NCBI GenBank assembly: GCA_905221615.1 | Contig: CAJNDT010003990.1 | Span: 123,501-187,500, forward strand | Direction of reading: 5' to 3' | From: Symbiodinium sp. CCMP2592 | Lineage: Eukaryota; Sar; Dinophyceae; Suessiales; Symbiodiniaceae | Length of the DNA: 64,000 nucleotides | Shown here: in pieces, positions 1 through 10,939 of the stretch | How positions within the stretch are numbered: position 1 is the stretch's first letter | Layout: every line of letters starts with the position of its first letter | Position numbers and translations under genes: made by a program | The notes under the pieces: model-generated | Told to the model about the DNA's origin: nothing | The model's database searches: none | What the model saw: only the letters and a program-made list of their open reading frames with translations

Positions 1-98
1 CAGACTTTTGCAGGAACGGCTCAGCCGCAGGAACCCCACCTTCAGAAAAGAGAATGCGAGAGCTTGCCTGCTTGTTCAGTAGAGTGCGTTGCAGTTAA
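1..98 (+). repeat. Left direct repeat of the tyrosine-recombinase unit
   Basis: This stretch recurs base for base at 2142-2239, in the same orientation. It starts at the window edge, so the true repeat may extend further left. The two copies bracket the recombinase ORF, so the unit is either a mobile element with terminal direct repeats or one period of a tandem array. Confidence 0.9.
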
Positions 99-140
99 GG
101 CATGTATACATGTATCAGACTTTAACTGTGATCGCCACGT

Positions 141-155
141 CCATTTTGGCTCAAG
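141..155 (+). promoter_or_regulatory. Relict dinoflagellate spliced-leader sequence
   Basis: The 15 bases CCATTTTGGCTCAAG equal the 3' part of the 22-nt leader that dinoflagellates trans-splice onto nuclear mRNAs. A chance match of this length is unlikely in 64 kb. It lies 34 bases before the first in-frame ATG, as expected if a mature mRNA was reverse-transcribed and reinserted. The leader's first 7 bases are not preserved. The segment also forms one arm of an 8-bp inverted repeat (143-150 with 157-164), so structural coincidence cannot be fully excluded. Confidence 0.65.
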
Positions 156-189
156 TGCCAAAATTTTGCAGCCCACCCTCCGCTTCCCT

Positions 190-2025
190 ATGAGACGAAC
201 AGTAGACCCCAGTTGGGAATGTGGTTTTGGTTTCGGTTCAGTTAAACGGACCAGGACAGACCTACAGCTGCCCTGGGAGACAGGAGCCTTCAACTTCGTG
301 TGCGAGGACAGGACGTTCCTAGACGACCTGCAAGACCAGTTGCTGGCACAGCCAGCAGCCGTGCCCCTGCCTCGGCCGACGCAGTCCACTCAGTCCGCTG
401 AAGTCTCAGCCCCAGTGGCGCCCAAGCCCAGACTCAGGGCCCTCGGGCAGTGGCAGCCTCAAGACAGTCAGGCCGAACGGCAAGCAGCCTTGTCGAAGTG
501 GAGCCAGTTGCTCAGGGCTGTGCCGCACTTTTTCCAGCCCGAAACAGTCAGTGAGGTGGCAAACGAAAGCAGCCGTGTGGAACTGGGCAACCTGGACCTT
601 AGGTTTGCCAAGAAGAGCACCAACACCCTGCTGAATAGGATCAGCAGCCTTCAACGGTTCGCGGCTTGGTGCTTGAAGGCCTTCCCGCACGAGCCGTTGA
701 GCGAACCACTGGTTTTTCTCTACTGTCAGCACGTTACCAGCCAACAGCCCAGCAGTAGTGCCCCAGACCAGCTTTGTCAGGCTCTGAACTTCAGTCAGGG
801 GTGCCTCGGTCTGCAGACACCGGCCTCCAGTCTGGTTAGCCCGCGCGTGCAAGGCATCGCGCACCAGAGCCTTCGACAGCAAAAGCCTAGCAGACAGGCT
901 CCAGCCTTGACGACAGACCAGGTACGCTGGTTACAGTCCTTCTCAGTCGCAGACGAGTCACAGTACGAGTGTTACCTGGCGTCCACTTTTCTTTTCATGG
1001 TTTATGCCAGGGCACGTCATAGCGACTTGAAGCGCAGCAAGAAGTTAACAGTAGACAGAGACGATGAAGGCAACGTTGTTTTCTTGGAGTGCTCAGTCCT
1101 GAACCCCAAGCAGTCGAAATCCAGTCGAAGGCGGAATATGTTTCTGCCGATTGTGGCACCAGCCGAGGGCATCTGCTCAGAGCCGTGGGCAGCTCGGTGG
1201 CTGGAGCTGCGCCAAGATCTGGGGCTGGTGTGCGAAGGCAGCCTCACAGACAGCCCTCTTCTCCCAGAGCTCGCAGCCGACGGTAGTCTTTTGCCAGTCA
1301 ACATGGACTCCGCCACAGCGTCGAAGTGGCTTCGCTGTTTGTTGTCCAAGCAGCCCGGCAGCAGTCTGGACGACATCCTGCAGATGTCCAGCCAAGGACT
1401 CAAGGCCACTTGTCTAAGCTGGACCATGAAGGCTGGGATCCCAGACCCTGACCAGACTTTGTTAGGCTACCACAGCAGGGGGAAGAGCTCTAGTGCCATG
1501 AGCTATGGCAGGGACAGCTTAGCAGGACCGCTCAGACACCTGGCGAAGGTCCTGCAGGACGTCAAAGAGGGCAAGTTCAAGCCAGACTCCACCAGGTCAG
1601 GACGTTGGCAGGCTGAACAGTCGACCTCAGCGGCAGCAGCCTCTTCAGCCGCGCCCAAGCCTCTGCCCACTAAGCCACTTCTGGAACCAGCAGCGCCGCA
1701 ACAGTCTTCAGACAGCAGCAGTGACGAGGAGCTGGAGTCTGATGGCTCTTCTGCCGAAGACGTGCAGTTGCTGCAGAGCGTCAGCCACAGCCTAGCCTTG
1801 GTAGCCAGTAGCAGTGACTTTCAATTTTTGACAAACGTGCGCAGTGGAGTCGTGCATGTCAGCCGTGTGGGCCAGGATAGGCTCCTCTGCGGCCGCACAG
1901 TCTTTGCTGGACTACAGATCACAGCCATGGTAGACTTTTCGAAGGTGCAGGCATGCCTTACATGCCAGTCTGTCGCAGACGGACTTATAGACGGTCAATG
2001 GGCAAGCACCGACAGAGGGGCGTGA
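190..2025 (+). CDS. Tyrosine recombinase/integrase-like protein (Crypton- or DIRS-type), catalytic box degenerate
   Basis: A 611-residue ORF if it starts at the first in-frame ATG (190). The open frame reaches back to 64 without an ATG, and a relict spliced leader sits just upstream, so 190 is preferred. Residues about 120-200 resemble an N-terminal SAM-like DNA-binding region. Residues about 230-460 resemble the tyrosine recombinase catalytic domain. Box I arginine is R276 in YARARHSDL. The box II HxxR position reads GLKAT (K405). The GH-like turn is LGYHS (H428), and the candidate nucleophile is Y439 in SYGRD. The first histidine and arginine of box II are therefore replaced, which makes activity uncertain. 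The C-terminus is Ser/Gln-rich and acidic. The ORF lies between 98-bp direct repeats. Assignment rests on motif spacing; the subfamily is not resolved. Confidence 0.6.
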   Translation: MRRTVDPSWECGFGFGSVKRTRTDLQLPWETGAFNFVCEDRTFLDDLQDQLLAQPAAVPLPRPTQSTQSAEVSAPVAPKPRLRALGQWQPQDSQAERQAALSKWSQLLRAVPHFFQPETVSEVANESSRVELGNLDLRFAKKSTNTLLNRISSLQRFAAWCLKAFPHEPLSEPLVFLYCQHVTSQQPSSSAPDQLCQALNFSQGCLGLQTPASSLVSPRVQGIAHQSLRQQKPSRQAPALTTDQVRWLQSFSVADESQYECYLASTFLFMVYARARHSDLKRSKKLTVDRDDEGNVVFLECSVLNPKQSKSSRRRNMFLPIVAPAEGICSEPWAARWLELRQDLGLVCEGSLTDSPLLPELAADGSLLPVNMDSATASKWLRCLLSKQPGSSLDDILQMSSQGLKATCLSWTMKAGIPDPDQTLLGYHSRGKSSSAMSYGRDSLAGPLRHLAKVLQDVKEGKFKPDSTRSGRWQAEQSTSAAAASSAAPKPLPTKPLLEPAAPQQSSDSSSDEELESDGSSAEDVQLLQSVSHSLALVASSSDFQFLTNVRSGVVHVSRVGQDRLLCGRTVFAGLQITAMVDFSKVQACLTCQSVADGLIDGQWASTDRGA

Positions 2026-2141
2026 CAGCCGGTCCATAGGATCGCTCCCCTTTCTTCTTGAACAGTCGGTCACAGGTTCCGATCGCATCGCTTCAGTCTC
2101 CTGCAGTCAGATACAGACTCCGCAGGGTGAAGGGTGCGACT

Positions 2142-2239
2142 CAGACTTTTGCAGGAACGGCTCAGCCGCAGGAACCCCACCTTCAGAAAAGAGAATGCGA
2201 GAGCTTGCCTGCTTGTTCAGTAGAGTGCGTTGCAGTTAA
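2142..2239 (+). repeat. Right direct repeat of the tyrosine-recombinase unit
   Basis: Identical to 1-98. It starts about 116 bases after the recombinase stop codon. The sequence to its right (2240 onward) is unrelated to the sequence that follows the left copy, so the repeated unit ends here. Confidence 0.9.
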
Positions 2240-2950
2240 ACGTGTGATGTTATATAACATACTGTTTCAACTATGGGGTAGGCCAATGCCACTTGAGACC
2301 TTTGGAGAAGTTGCGTGCATGCGCAGAAGGCCTGATCTTCTGTCACCTTAATCTTCTGATCTGACCCTGCTGCTCCGTCTTGCTATGCAAACATGCTACT
2401 CCGTCATGCTCGACTCAACCTGACGTTGCTTCAAAGGCCCGTGCGTCTTCCGTGAATATCGCCTTCGGCCGCTATCGCCCTTTCCATACCCAGTGTGCCC
2501 CACAACCTGTCATGCCCACAAGCTACGTTGCTAACTTCCAGCACAACATCGAACGTATGCTGGAGCAGAAACGGTAGGTCCGGCTGTCGTGGCCTTGACG
2601 ACATGTCGGTGACGGAAGTAGAACAACATTGATGCGTACGGTCGCAATGCTTATGGATCCTGCCATCATTCTCTAGCAGAATGACTCCTGGATTGGGGCG
2701 AGCATGCTTCAGCGGTTGCAGAGCCTGCACCGAGGCCTTGCACAATTTTGACCGGAATGCCTTCTCCGTTTCTCTGTGAGCCCGCCCGGGAGCGAGGGAT
2801 GGCAGGGAAAAGGGTAAGCCAGATAATTTCCTTTGCCAGCAAGCCAACGCAGGAGCAGCTCTTCTACAGCTCCAACCTTCGATGCAGAGTGCCGCCTCAG
2901 CTCTTCGGTGGCACATCTTTTGGTATGTCTTTCTCATCTCGATCTACCCC
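2240..2950. other. No recognisable gene
   Basis: Unique sequence of ordinary composition. Short ORFs occur on both strands, but none has a recognisable motif or a convincing start. I see no repeats or RNA genes. Confidence 0.5.
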
Positions 2951-3307
2951 CTAAGTATCCGCCTGATGCTGAAACCTTGAAGTTTGTTGAGATAAGGTCT
3001 GGCGCCATTCTTCGCCAGCCATTGCTCCAATGTGCCGGCAGTCAGGGAGGTCCCTTGAGGGTTGTGTTTGTCCTTCTGTTCTGAAAGCCGTGGCCACGCA
3101 TTTCAACTCCCAATATTTCCTCGCAGCCTCGTAAACTCGAGGCTTCAGCCCTGTGAACGTGTCCATCCCCATCGAGCACCTTCCACCTCCGTCGGTGATC
3201 GCCCAGTCTGCCGGGATCTTGGCGCGGTAGTTGGGATTGGCTACAAGTATGGCTAGATTCCAAGAATGCAGAAATTGTATCCTAACTGCCACCCCCTTGT
3301 TACTCAA
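2951..3307 (-). CDS. Hypothetical protein fragment or exon
   Basis: A minus-strand open frame of about 118 codons that opens with TTG, not ATG, so it is at best an exon or remnant. Its middle part, with an NPNYRAKIPADWAITDGGG stretch and a following YEAARKYWELKC stretch, has balanced protein-like composition. I do not recognise the family. No neighbouring exon is evident, and the overlapping plus-strand frames are less protein-like. Confidence 0.28.
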   Translation of the reverse strand: MSNKGVAVRIQFLHSWNLAILVANPNYRAKIPADWAITDGGGRCSMGMDTFTGLKPRVYEAARKYWELKCVATAFRTEGQTQPSRDLPDCRHIGAMAGEEWRQTLSQQTSRFQHQADT

Positions 3308-4838
3308 GCAGCAGTAACCCTGTGGTCCTCCTTGCCAAGCATGTAGGCGTTAGATGACATGCTGGCACAGATCCGACGTTCTTGTGGCCAAGTTCTGTGT
3401 GCTGCCAGTGTGCTGCCCTAGTCTACTATTGACCTCTTGATTCCAGCATGCAGGTTTCCTCGCCTTGAGACGTGACCAGGGAGTCCCGAATTAGATACTC
3501 ATAACTCATAGTCTTTCTACTTGTGGAACTTCGATCCCACCTTATTGAGTCTAAACCGAAAAGTTCTCTCCTGCGGTAACAGGTCGCGGATCTCCACGTG
3601 GACGCGCCGGATTTGATACGTGCGGGACTTACCTCTTGGAAGCCTAGGCCCTCAACAGCCGTAAAACGCCCTGAGCAGCCCTAAGCCCTCAAGCTTACGC
3701 CCTGCGACTTCTATGGCGCAAGCCGAGAATAGCACGCGCGTTGATCTGGTCAGTTTCCATATGAACCCTGTCGGTACTTATTGAGTTTGGCCCTAAACCT
3801 TCCAAAGAGTTGGTTTGGTTTGCTTGGCCACCTTCGATGGCACAGAGGGTGAATGTCGTGCTTTACCACAAGTTTTGCATGAATCCCAACCTCCAACCTC
3901 CAAATCCACGCGAGGCTTCCGAGACAGTCTGAACCACCGGCCGACCAGTGACCACGCCTGAGTTTTGAATCTGGGATTCGGCAGCTTGGGGCTAAAGCCC
4001 AAACCGGTAGCCGTTTGAGTCCAGACCCGGATCCCGACAGGACTACGAGCCTGGACAGGGTTTTTCCGTCTTGCCTCAACGGAAGTATACCTTCATCGAA
4101 ATGCAACTGAACGCAGACAAACACATCCGAAGAACGGCAGAAGTAATGATGAACACAACTATCTCGGTAGTAATGACAACGCTGACCAGAGAACGGAACA
4201 AGAGATGAACGAACAATGACATATTAGTGACAGCGATGGAAAGCCAAGTGCTTAGACTGACAACGGCGACAGTAAGAACCATGGCTCTAGCTCTAGTAGT
4301 ACAAGTAGCAACAGTTGATGCTATCGATGATAATTGAACGACTCCGGATCCTGCTACTCGTGGTGCTGGTAGTGGCAGCAGGGAGCCATAGCGGTAGCAA
4401 TAATGGTGGTAGTGTTGGAACAGTGGCAGGACTGTAGTGCTCGTAGCCGTAGGAGGGGTGGCAGGAAGGCGGATAGGCGGATACACCTTCCCGTCAAGCT
4501 CGAGGACGGCTGGAGCTGACGGTGGACTCCAGGTGCATAATATAGGGGTCTTAGTAATTAGAATAGGGTTTTGGGGCCCCTAATAGTATATAGCTATAAT
4601 AAGGAACCCCCAAAACAGTATTGTTTTTTTTTTTGGGCCCCTATAGCAGTTCAGCTTTTTACAAGCATGGCCCGAGGTCGAGCTGGTGTTGCTGAGCTTG
4701 GGGCTTTCGATGATTGCCTGGGAGGAGCTTCATGCATGGCTCGGTCTGGGGGGATGAGGGCCGTAGACTTGCCAGGATGGGCAGGAACATACATGCTCCC
4801 ATGTCTGAGTTCTTGGCTTAATCTAGCGCGATTCAACT
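3308..4838. other. Intergenic DNA with short palindromic GGGGCCCC words
   Basis: No convincing gene. At about 4570-4650 there are two GGGCCCC-centred words near the AT-rich segment TATAGCTATAATAAGG and a 13-base T run. Similar words recur near 41.85-41.95 kb, so this may be a short degraded dispersed repeat. The rest shows no structure I can name. Confidence 0.4.
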
Positions 4839-6847
4839 ATGTGCACCTGCAGCTGTTCTGGTTCCAGAGGCAGTAGGGTGAAATGTGCAATGGCGCACTC
4901 ATGCTTGGCTGGAAGACCTCGCACCGCGCTGGAGTTGTATGCAGCTTCAGTGCAGAAGAACGCGCATGACGAGGCCTTCAGTGCGCCTGGCTTTTTTCCG
5001 ATGTATACAGTTCCGCTGGATGCGCTCATGCGCATGAGCAAAGTCCGACCCCTCGAACAACTCAAGGCAGAAGGCATCATCGTCGTGTTTGATGAGCGTT
5101 TGGGCAAGGCGATTTTCATATCCCATCAGTGGCGGGGCCGGGACCATCCAGATCCAGACGGTCGGCAGCTCCACGTCCTCCAGGTGGCTTTTAAGAACCT
5201 CCTATCTGGTGCATCGAGCATCTCCACACCAATCATCACCGAAATCGTGTTTGGCTCCGTAGTTGCCCCGTCGGCAACTGAACTGCGGGACACACCTCTG
5301 TTTGTTTGGTATGACTACTGCAGCTGTCCACAGGAGTGCTGTGACGGAGAGAATTGCGACCAAATGCGCGCGATTAATAGCATCCCTTCCTATGTCGCTA
5401 GATGCGCGTATTTCGTGATCCTATGTCCTGCACAAGAGGATGAGTCGAAGCAGATACTAAGTGCCAAGACTTATACCGAGCGGGCTTGGTGTCGCGCAGA
5501 GCGCGTAGCCCGCGAATTGGCCTGCAGCAGTGGAGTCACCTTTGCGGTGGAGAGCCCGACTCATCAGACTCTTGTGAACCAACAGCTGGGTTTCCTACTC
5601 CCTCCTGGCGAAGGCCAGTTGACTGTGGATGCGGACCGGCAGAAGTTGGCCAGCATCATGGTGCAGCTAGTTTGGAACAAGCTTTCGCACTGCTTGGCAC
5701 AAGGTGACTTGCACATGTACCGCCTCATCCTGAATCAGCAAGAAGGGCGCCTACAGGGTCTGGACACCGACCCCATTGATCTTGCTATACCAGGTTTCGA
5801 ACCGAAGGTGAATCCGGATGAGGACCCGGAAGAGTTTATGCTTTCAAACTTTATGCACCAGAATGGCTTCGAGTACATTTCCCAGAGGGACAACGCAGGG
5901 TGGACCCCCCTGTGCTATGCAGCCATGAATGGCAGCGCCCTCATCGTCTCCGCGCTTCTTAAGCGCAAAGCTGATCCGAACGACAAAATCACAAAGAAGG
6001 ATCCGCAAGCTTTCGTTCAGAAGAACACTTCCGTCGTTAGCCTCTGTGCTTGGTACAACCGGAATGAAGCTCTGAAGCTACTGCTGGCAGCACGTGCTCA
6101 TCCTGATGCACAGTCTGCGCTAAAGCAAACGGCTCTAGAGTGGGCCTGCTGTGGCAACAACGTCGAGGGAATTGCCTTGCTTCTAGACGCCGGAGCAGAT
6201 CACACCATCCAGAACGTCATGGGATGCACTCCGTTTCAGGCCGGTTGCTGCATGGGATCCGTGAAGTCCATGGAGGCCATGCTGCGTCTCGCTCCGGGCT
6301 CCCTGGCGCTGGCTTTATCAAGTCTCCTGTGTGTTTTCTAGAATCCTTTAGAGCCCCTATCCTTCAGCTCTGAGGTCAGAAGCTGGAGCACAGCCTCCAC
6401 TTTAGCCTTCTCTTGGGAGAGGGATCGAGTCAGGCCATTTCCATGTTGTTGCAGGGTCGTGCAGATGTGAATGAAAAATGTGACTTCTTTCGGACGAAGA
6501 CCTATGGCTGGTGGACCCTGCTCAGAGCTCTCAGCTTGGCACACAGCATGGGGTTCTCGTCCAAGCTGCGGAAGCTGGCATTCCACCACCGTGGCGCCAC
6601 CCCCTTGATGTTCAGTATATTGGCCGGCACCTTCGACGCAACACATGCCCTGCTCCAGGCCGGAGCCAACACAGACCTCAGCAACTGCCATGGGAAGCTG
6701 CCCTTGGACCTTGCGGAGGAGCTGGGGGCTGGTCCAGAATTGCTGAAGGCTCTTCGACCCGCCTCAGGCGCACCAAAGCTCCGAGGCCATAGCTGCTCAA
6801 AGCTTGAGGATTTGAACTTCGGCCCCATCATTTCCGAATCATTCTGA
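4839..6847 (+). CDS. Ankyrin-repeat protein with N-terminal SHQW (TIR/HET-like) domain; two exons
   Basis: The first exon starts at ATG 4839; M18 at 4890 is an alternative start. Residues about 85-225 form a conserved block with FISHQW at 93-98, DYCSCPQ from D159 and WCRAE at 217-221. This type of domain recurs ahead of ankyrin repeats in algal proteins and resembles TIR/HET signalling folds. From about residue 350 the chain consists of ankyrin repeats with motifs such as GWTPLCYAAMNGSALIV and LLDAGADHTIQN. The frame closes at 6341. A second open stretch (about 6422-6847) continues the repeats (MLLQGRADVN, GATPLMFSILAG, ALLQAGANTDLSN). A GC-AG|G intron at 6312-6421 joins the frames as SLAL|GSSQAISMLL. 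The role is probably protein-protein interaction or signalling; no substrate can be named. Confidence 0.7.
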
Positions 6848-9800
6848 AAGCTGCAGGAGAGCTGCAGCTCTTCCAAAGTTCAACAGGTTTGGATCGCAGT
6901 AATTTGCATGCGAAGTTTGTCGCGTACATAGTTGTTTGCATCCTTCCTTAAGGGAAGCTTTTCCGCCTTCGTTTTTTTTGAAGGCCGCATCGAACATTTG
7001 CACAGACCGTCGCAAGGTGCATTAAAGAGCGTGCAAGACCTGCAAGGGTATGGAGTATGGAAGGAACGGAACCGTTTTGCGCTCTCGGAATGACGAACGT
7101 GCTTATCTGCGGAGGATCAGCCTTCCGAGCTGGTCGGAAAAGCAGTGGACGGGTGCCGTCTCACGAGGACAGGTTAGAAAGCCGCAGTCTGTGCACTGCG
7201 GGCGCATGGCACACACGTAGGTCGGGACCGGTCCCTCCTGGAGTTCTCAAAGGATCGCGCACCTTCGCAGATGGCCGGTGCCTCATTTTCACAGCAGAGC
7301 TTCGAAGAAATCTGGCTTGACACCGACCCAAGAGGCCCCCGAAAACTCCTCGCAGCAGCAGTAGCATAGCAAAAAGCATTGTGCGGGCATGGAGTTGTTG
7401 TAGACTTCACATCATTGCATGACAACAGAACCTCTTGCGTTTGGTAGTAGCGGTAGTAGGTCCAGCACTTCTCCATCATCTTTGTGCTGTGTTATAGACC
7501 TCTGGCTGATGAGGCGCCGCTTGAGCAGTTCAACTCCGCGTTTCTATGAGCGGATTAGGATCTAGAGTGTCTGATTGTAGGCTTAGTGCTTTAACCTAAG
7601 GTAATCCTAGACACCCACGCCCAAAGCCCTGTTGGCCATCCGATCAAGGCCTTGTGACCTACTTGGGTGCCAACGCCAACGGGACGAACTCCTTCGTCTG
7701 CAGGTTCGAGGTGTCGCAGGGGCCCCCGGCTGTCGATGGAAAGCTGTTCGTTTCCACAGCAAGCCGACAGGCTTGGAAGACATTATGCCCTTTGCCCTAG
7801 GTCTGGCATCCAGGACATTGTTCCCTGGAGCGAGCAGGCAAGTGTCTATCATCAAGAGTAGCCGCGGCATGTGCGTTTGTCATGTGCCCTCCCTAAACAC
7901 CCAGAAGCCCAGCAGCCTAAACCCTCAACCCAAGACCCGAAACCGAAACCCTGAACCCTGCTTTCCACGACAGGAGCAGCCGGCCCTGAACTTGTTCCTG
8001 CACTTCCGGACAGTCGGGCCGCCTCTGCAGTGCTGGCTGCCACCATCAGTTTTGCAGTAACCGTGGTGAAAAATGCATCGTCGCAAACGACAAGACGTCC
8101 AACAGCATGAGCACCACGGACAGCGCGCCAAGTAATACAAAGTAATTCGTATCACAAATGAACAGTTGCAAAGATCCCCATAACCAAGGCCCCCCCGGTC
8201 GTTTCTGCTTTAGCAGCCGGCAGCCTGAGGAAATCCAGGTTCCCCTGAGGCCTCAAACCCTAGGTCTTTTAATGAAGCCCATCTCTACATGTTGAAGGTG
8301 CAAGTTGCCTTGCTATGCCTTGCTTTCTGAAAGGAGCGGCTTCTTTTTCGACACCAGCCGCTCCATCACAGTCCATCCACAGATCTCCGGCGCCAGGCCT
8401 GCCATGCGACGCACTGGATTGCCGAACGAACACGCGTAAGTTGAGATGATAACATGTGTGAAACACAACATGTAGGATACATGCCGTCCAGCGAAGCTCT
8501 CTTGTAACTGTCAGCACTTCTTCAACATGAAACATCAAGATGATTTCCTGGTACCCAGTATGCTGGTAGTCGAATGATGATGATGTTGATGATGATAGTG
8601 ATGATGATAGTGATGATTGATGATTGCGATCTTGTGCGTGCTGCTGGGGACGTTCACATTCGCAACTCACGGTCGTCATCATCGTCATCGTTCAACTTGA
8701 GGATCAGCCTCACGTATCGGTGTTCCTTGCGGTACTTGATTGTCTTTGTCAATGTCATGCCCATAATGCTGTTTGCCACCGCTCTGGGATGAGTGATGCT
8801 CGGTCGTACTGGTTGTTGCTATGTGCCCGCATGCAGTCATCAATGTACGCACCGATTCAACTGCTTCTTCGTCGCTGGCTTAAGGAGATCCATCCTGAAA
8901 CTCCATGGTACCTTCAAAGGCATCAGAACCAAGGTCTTGCGTTGGACGACCAAGGGCACAACCTGAAGGGATCAAGGCTTCCTTTCAAGCGTGAACTTTG
9001 CAGGGCGCTTCCAACGGCTTGCGCTGCGGCATCCCCGGAGATGAGTTTGGAAGTCGATGGTTCCAAAGCCTGCGGCCCGAAGCCTTAAACCCCAACCCGC
9101 TTCTCACTCAAGGACATCCAAAATGCAAAGGCCAAGACACAGAGAGAGACCCAAGAACCTCCATCAAGCTCTCTAAGGCAGAAACACAGCTGCCTCTGTG
9201 ATTTGCTAAAGAGAAGCCCATACTGGGGTTCCGGGTTTAGGCTTGACATAGGGGTTGCGGTTTAGGGCACTGTCGCAAGTTTCGAGAATACATCTGACAG
9301 TCCCAGGACTTGCATCACTGCTCTGTGCTGGTCATGGGCTCCGGCTTTACGACTGGTGCAGCGTGCTCCATGCATGCTTTCACGCCGGAAAGGACATCTG
9401 CTGAGTTCCTAGCTGTTGAGGATTCAAAATACTGGTAACTGAATCAATGAAACGAGATCCAATGTGCCTGTGTACAAGATCCTTCCTGGCGAACGCCCTG
9501 AGTAACGATGGCAGAGTGCCAAACCGTAGAACTACAACCACGATTGGTGTAATGCTCGAATATTCCTTGAGGTACACCTGCCTTTTCGCATCACCTGGGC
9601 AGGGTGAGCGTTGGCTCGTATCGCCGGCTCAGGTCAGCTTTCAGGGAAGCCGGAGTGTGATTGTTTTAGGACTTCCAGACTTCAGGTTTTCTTGCGGCTT
9701 GTCTAGCCGGATGGCACAGGTTCCTGAGTTCGTTCGGTGTCCACTGGTTTGTGCAGGCCCTTTTTCCCACTGATGGTCTTTCTCCGGATGTTTTGATGCT

Positions 9801-10480
9801 TCCTGTTTCCTCTGCTGCCGCTCCGCTTGTGGATCTCTTGGCGCGATAGCTTTGGCTCAACAGTTGATCTGGGACGTGCCAAACGCCACGATTCCCTCAG
9901 GCGGGTAGGGATGGCTGAGGGTTGGGGTCATTGGAGCATGATGGACAATTTCAAGCATATGTCGGCTGATGGGCTTAAACCTGCAGGGCCAACGGTTTTT
10001 GAAGGATAAGCCCTGACACATCAGAAGTCTTCCTCCGCCCTCCCCTGCTCATCAGCATTCAACTGCCATCATCGCCGCGGCAACAGCGGCGGCAGCTGCA
10101 GCAGCAGCAGCAGCATCTGCCGGCAGCAGAACAACGCAGTAGGCGTAAGAAGCACAACCAAAGAAACAGACAGGGTAAGGACGCCTGCTCGTGGGATTCC
10201 CTTGGAAGGGTTGAAGTCGCACTAGGTCAGTCAGAACCGTGGATGCATATGTGCACACGCACACACACGGACACATGAAAAGATAGATTCAGATAGATAG
10301 AAGGAACACATAAACACTTGCGTGCATAGTGCATGCATGCATTATATCTATATATCCATATATACATACATACGTGTTTTTACGTGTATATGTGGCACCC
10401 CCCTCCCAAAACCTGCACACACATGCAACATGGATTGGTGTATACGAACAGTACTACAGGCAGATTTCACCAGAGGGCTG
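6848..10480. other. Gene-poor region with scattered ORFs and telomere-like words
   Basis: Nothing here supports a confident gene. Short protein-like stretches occur at 7632-7860 and 8820-9085 on the plus strand, but they lack recognisable motifs and have ambiguous frames. A GATGAT microsatellite spans about 8573-8630. Telomere-like words (CCTAAACCCTCAACCC type) occur near 7915-7960 and reverse-orientation words near 9230-9270. A CAG/GCA-rich patch lies at 10076-10120. Confidence 0.45.
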
Positions 10481-10936
10481 GCTGCATTAAAACCAGCATG
10501 AAAAGATTAAAGCTTAATGCAGCCAGGCCCGTAGAACCAAGAACCAGGATGCCCAGGACTCTTGAATCTTGGATCTTGGTTCCGCAGGCCCGGCTTCATT
10601 GATACGGAAAAAAGGTCAAACAACAGCAAATTTGATTTTTCGATGCTTTGAACATTGAACATCGAAGATCCTGGGAAGTAAAAAAAAGTTTCTGTAGGAT
10701 CTTCGATGTTCGATGTTGAAAGCAGCGAAAAGCATCAAATTTTACTTTTTATTTTTTGATTTTAATCAATAATCAATACGATTTCGGAGCCAAGATCCAA
10801 GATTTAAGAGTCCTCGGCATCTTGGTTCTTGGTTCCACGGGCCTGGTTGCAGTAAGCTTTGATTTTTTCAATGCTGGTTTTAATGCAGCCGGGCCTGCCG
10901 AACCAAGATCCAAGATTCAAGAGTCCTGGGCGTATA
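10481..10936. repeat. Large nested foldback (inverted repeat) element
   Basis: The left arm (about 10481-10607) is complementary to a right arm (about 10775-10936). Both contain CTTGAATCTTGGATCTTGG or its complement and a GCAGGCCCGGC-type word. A second, inner inverted repeat pairs 10627-10672 with 10695-10742 around GGATCTTCGATGTTC, leaving a loop of only about 20 bases. The arms also carry internal duplications of the same words. The structure fits a foldback or MITE-type transposon. There is no coding capacity. Confidence 0.75.
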
Positions 10937-10939
10937 CCT

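Noticed and set aside
4571-4650. GGGGCCCC-centred inverted words as a MITE
   Set aside because: Arms are too short and irregular, and no target duplication is visible.
9848-9862. TTTGGCTCAA resembling the spliced leader
   Set aside because: Only ten bases match, the final G is missing and no ORF with a plausible start follows.
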